Assembly (NCBI GenBank): GCA_016934395.1
Contig: JAFGSZ010000113.1
Location: 1 to 46,249 of the forward strand
Origin: Bacteroidales bacterium
GTDB lineage: Bacteria > Bacteroidota > Bacteroidia > Bacteroidales > UBA10428
Direction: 5' to 3'
Length of the DNA: 46,249 bases
The notes beneath the pieces are model-generated. The model was given only the letters and a program-made list of their open reading frames with translations. It had not been told where the DNA came from and made no database searches. Of the stretch, positions 45,069-46,249 are shown piece by piece; position 1 is the first letter of the stretch, and each line of letters begins with the position of its first letter. The position numbers and the translations under genes were made by a program.

Positions 45069-46073
45069 TTATATAAATTTTGATATGATGAATAAGATAA
45101 ACCCTACAGAAACCGCAATAATCTGAACGGGAATAAACAGTTTCATTTCTTTAATTACTCCCGAAAGTGAAGTATATGTGCTTGCTCCGGTAAAATTCAT
45201 AGCCAAATAAGAAGATAAAGCTATGGACATTAAAAACCACGCAATTAAAAAAGTAATTTGTGAACCTAAATATCCTCCTGATACCAATACACTAAAAACC
45301 AGTGTTTGCATAACAATACCTTTGGCAGCAAAGTATCGCGAAGGTAACCAGGGCAAAAGGGCAGGAGTTAAAAATGCTCCGGAAATATATGAAGATAAGA
45401 TCACCAGGGCAGCTATAGCTCCTTGATTAATAACTGATTGAAAAGAATATCCTGAAGATGAGATTCCTGATAGAATAAAAAATGCAACAAGTATAAGTGC
45501 TAATTGCCACAATGAGTTCATTATTTCTACCGGAGTAAGTATTATCCTGTCGGTAAAATTAAATTGTACGCTTCGCATTGCTTCGGTAACTTTTTTCCCG
45601 TTTTCGATAAATTCTTTGATGTCTGAAGCCCTGACCGGCCCGTATTTTACATTAAATCCCGTTTCTGCTTTTACTATATGGGCGGCTAATCCGGGTGCTC
45701 CTAATTGAGGTAGTATTAATCGTTTATGCGAAACCACAGTTTTTATATCTTGCTGGTTTATCTGTCTTACCAACTCCTCTGTTCCAAAGGTGCCCTTTCC
45801 TGCAGCACACCATACATTAATGCCTTTTGTATCAAGCACTAAAATCCAGGCATCAAGACCTTTTAAGTTTTTCCTCAGTACATCAAAACTAAGTTTGTAA
45901 TTTGCAGTGACAAAGATTTCTGCATTTTTATCAGGATCTCCCGTTTTATACAATCCGGGTGCTACTTTATAATTTTTTCTTCCTATGGACAGGCGCATTT
46001 TAAAAGCGCCTAAATAGTCAATAATACTCCATTCTGGAGATACTTGTATAGTCTTATTATCAAAATTTCCCAT
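45069..46073 (-). CDS. hgcA: HgcA, corrinoid methyltransferase of mercury methylation
   Basis: The 334-residue protein matches HgcA throughout. The cytosolic corrinoid-binding domain (about 1-165) includes YKVAPGLYKTGDP, FVTANYKLSFDVLR and the hallmark cap-helix motif NVWCAAGK at residues 86-93. C89 (codon at 45807-45809) is the lower-axial cobalt ligand. LPQLGAPGLAAH and YGPVRASDI follow. The C-terminal half has five membrane helices (about 188-205, 219-243, 250-268, 273-296, 311-330), with the conserved block NFTGASTYTSLSG near 293-305. The family transfers a methyl group from a corrinoid to Hg(II), giving methylmercury, using HgcB as electron donor. It begins the operon hgcA-hgcB-marR, with an inverted repeat five bases upstream of the ATG. 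The alternative (a CO dehydrogenase/acetyl-CoA synthase corrinoid subunit) is excluded by the membrane domain and the cap cysteine. Confidence 0.96.
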   Translation of the reverse strand: MGNFDNKTIQVSPEWSIIDYLGAFKMRLSIGRKNYKVAPGLYKTGDPDKNAEIFVTANYKLSFDVLRKNLKGLDAWILVLDTKGINVWCAAGKGTFGTEELVRQINQQDIKTVVSHKRLILPQLGAPGLAAHIVKAETGFNVKYGPVRASDIKEFIENGKKVTEAMRSVQFNFTDRIILTPVEIMNSLWQLALILVAFFILSGISSSGYSFQSVINQGAIAALVILSSYISGAFLTPALLPWLPSRYFAAKGIVMQTLVFSVLVSGGYLGSQITFLIAWFLMSIALSSYLAMNFTGASTYTSLSGVIKEMKLFIPVQIIAVSVGFILFIISKFI

Positions 46074-46077
46074 ATTC

Positions 46078-46118
46078 TTTTAGTTGTATATTAAAACAGT
46101 TGCAATATACAACTAAAA
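46078..46118. promoter_or_regulatory. Perfect 15-bp inverted repeat before hgcA
   Basis: The plus-strand arm TTTTAGTTGTATATT (46078-46092) pairs with AATATACAACTAAAA (46104-46118), with an 11-base spacer. It ends five bases upstream of the hgcA ATG (minus strand). Inside the right arm, TTGCAATATACAA is a smaller palindrome-like TTG-N7-CAA, the shape of many MarR operators. It may be the binding site of the MarR protein encoded at the end of the operon, or an mRNA hairpin that blocks ribosome entry if the transcript starts upstream. I see no clear -33/-7 promoter in the 131 bases to the window end. Confidence 0.65.
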
Positions 46119-46249
46119 TTTAAATAACAGTATCTAAATCCAAATAATTTTATATACAATATCATTACTGTCCCATTAAAATCTAAAAAAGTTCTTTGAA
46201 ATATTTGAAATTTAGTTCGATACAGGCATTTTTCGAGCGAACGGACTTG

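Noticed and set aside
45069-46073. HgcA considered as a CO dehydrogenase/acetyl-CoA synthase corrinoid subunit
   Set aside because: It lacks the TIM-barrel and FeS domain of that subunit, has five C-terminal membrane helices, and carries the NVWCAAGK cap motif specific to HgcA. A two-cluster ferredoxin follows directly.
1-46249. tRNA, rRNA, riboswitch and prophage genes
   Set aside because: No cloverleaf with a conserved T-loop, no rRNA stretch, no cobalamin-type riboswitch and no phage structural genes could be recognised by eye. A covariance-model scan would be decisive.

Overview
This window looks like the chromosome of an anaerobic or microaerophilic member of the Bacteroidota (Bacteroidales/Marinilabiliales-like). 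The DNA is AT-rich. Two secreted enzymes carry type IX secretion (T9SS) C-terminal domains. Shine-Dalgarno sites are scarce, and some promoters resemble the Bacteroidota TTTG / TAnnTTTG type. The families present are typical of the phylum: the alpha-2-macroglobulin/PbpC pair, DUF5060 glycosidase, YceI with MarR, and many Cys-anchored lipoproteins. I saw no tRNA, rRNA, CRISPR array, phage or intact transposase. The low number of mobile functions suggests a mostly vertical chromosome segment with one MITE-like element.

Layout. 0-9 kb holds a zinc metallopeptidase, a prephenate dehydrogenase, a secreted coiled-coil repeat protein, a DEAD-box RNA helicase, a membrane metallophosphoesterase and a membrane LuxR-type regulator. 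8.7-15.8 kb holds a TetR regulator with a large T9SS-exported esterase/beta-helix protein, a lipoprotein phosphoesterase coupled to a probable outer-membrane protein, and an acyltransferase (PlsC). 16-21 kb holds a DsrE-like protein, a hybrid histidine kinase, a cold-shock protein, and an HxxxDG acyltransferase paired with a zinc-ribbon membrane protein. 21-27 kb holds a DUF5060 glycosidase lipoprotein, an unusual exported protein built of five 135-residue repeats, a DUF4197 protein and an unlisted 54-residue protein. 27.5-31 kb holds an esterase lipoprotein, a divergent thymidylate synthase and a TetR/SDR pair with two matching palindromic operators. 31-41 kb holds the alpha-2-macroglobulin/penicillin-binding protein 1C operon and a GH5 enzyme. 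40.8-44.2 kb holds a MarR/YceI pair, a MITE-like palindrome and a YyaL-type thioredoxin-domain protein.

The most important locus is at the right end, on the minus strand (44279-46073): hgcA, hgcB and a cysteine-rich MarR-type regulator. HgcA carries the NVWCAAGK cap-helix motif with the corrinoid-ligating cysteine, followed by a five-helix membrane domain. HgcB is the two-cluster ferredoxin partner. Together they are the known determinants of microbial mercury methylation (Hg(II) to methylmercury). What appears unusual is the third gene, a MarR protein with nine cysteines in 157 residues, and a perfect 15-bp inverted repeat lying five bases upstream of the hgcA start. I infer a self-contained, metal- or thiol-responsive mercury methylation operon. 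HgcB also lacks the usual adjacent C-terminal cysteine pair and has a CxCxC tail instead.

Functions are assigned from motifs read by eye. No database search was possible, so family names are recognition-based, and regulatory links are inference unless stated.
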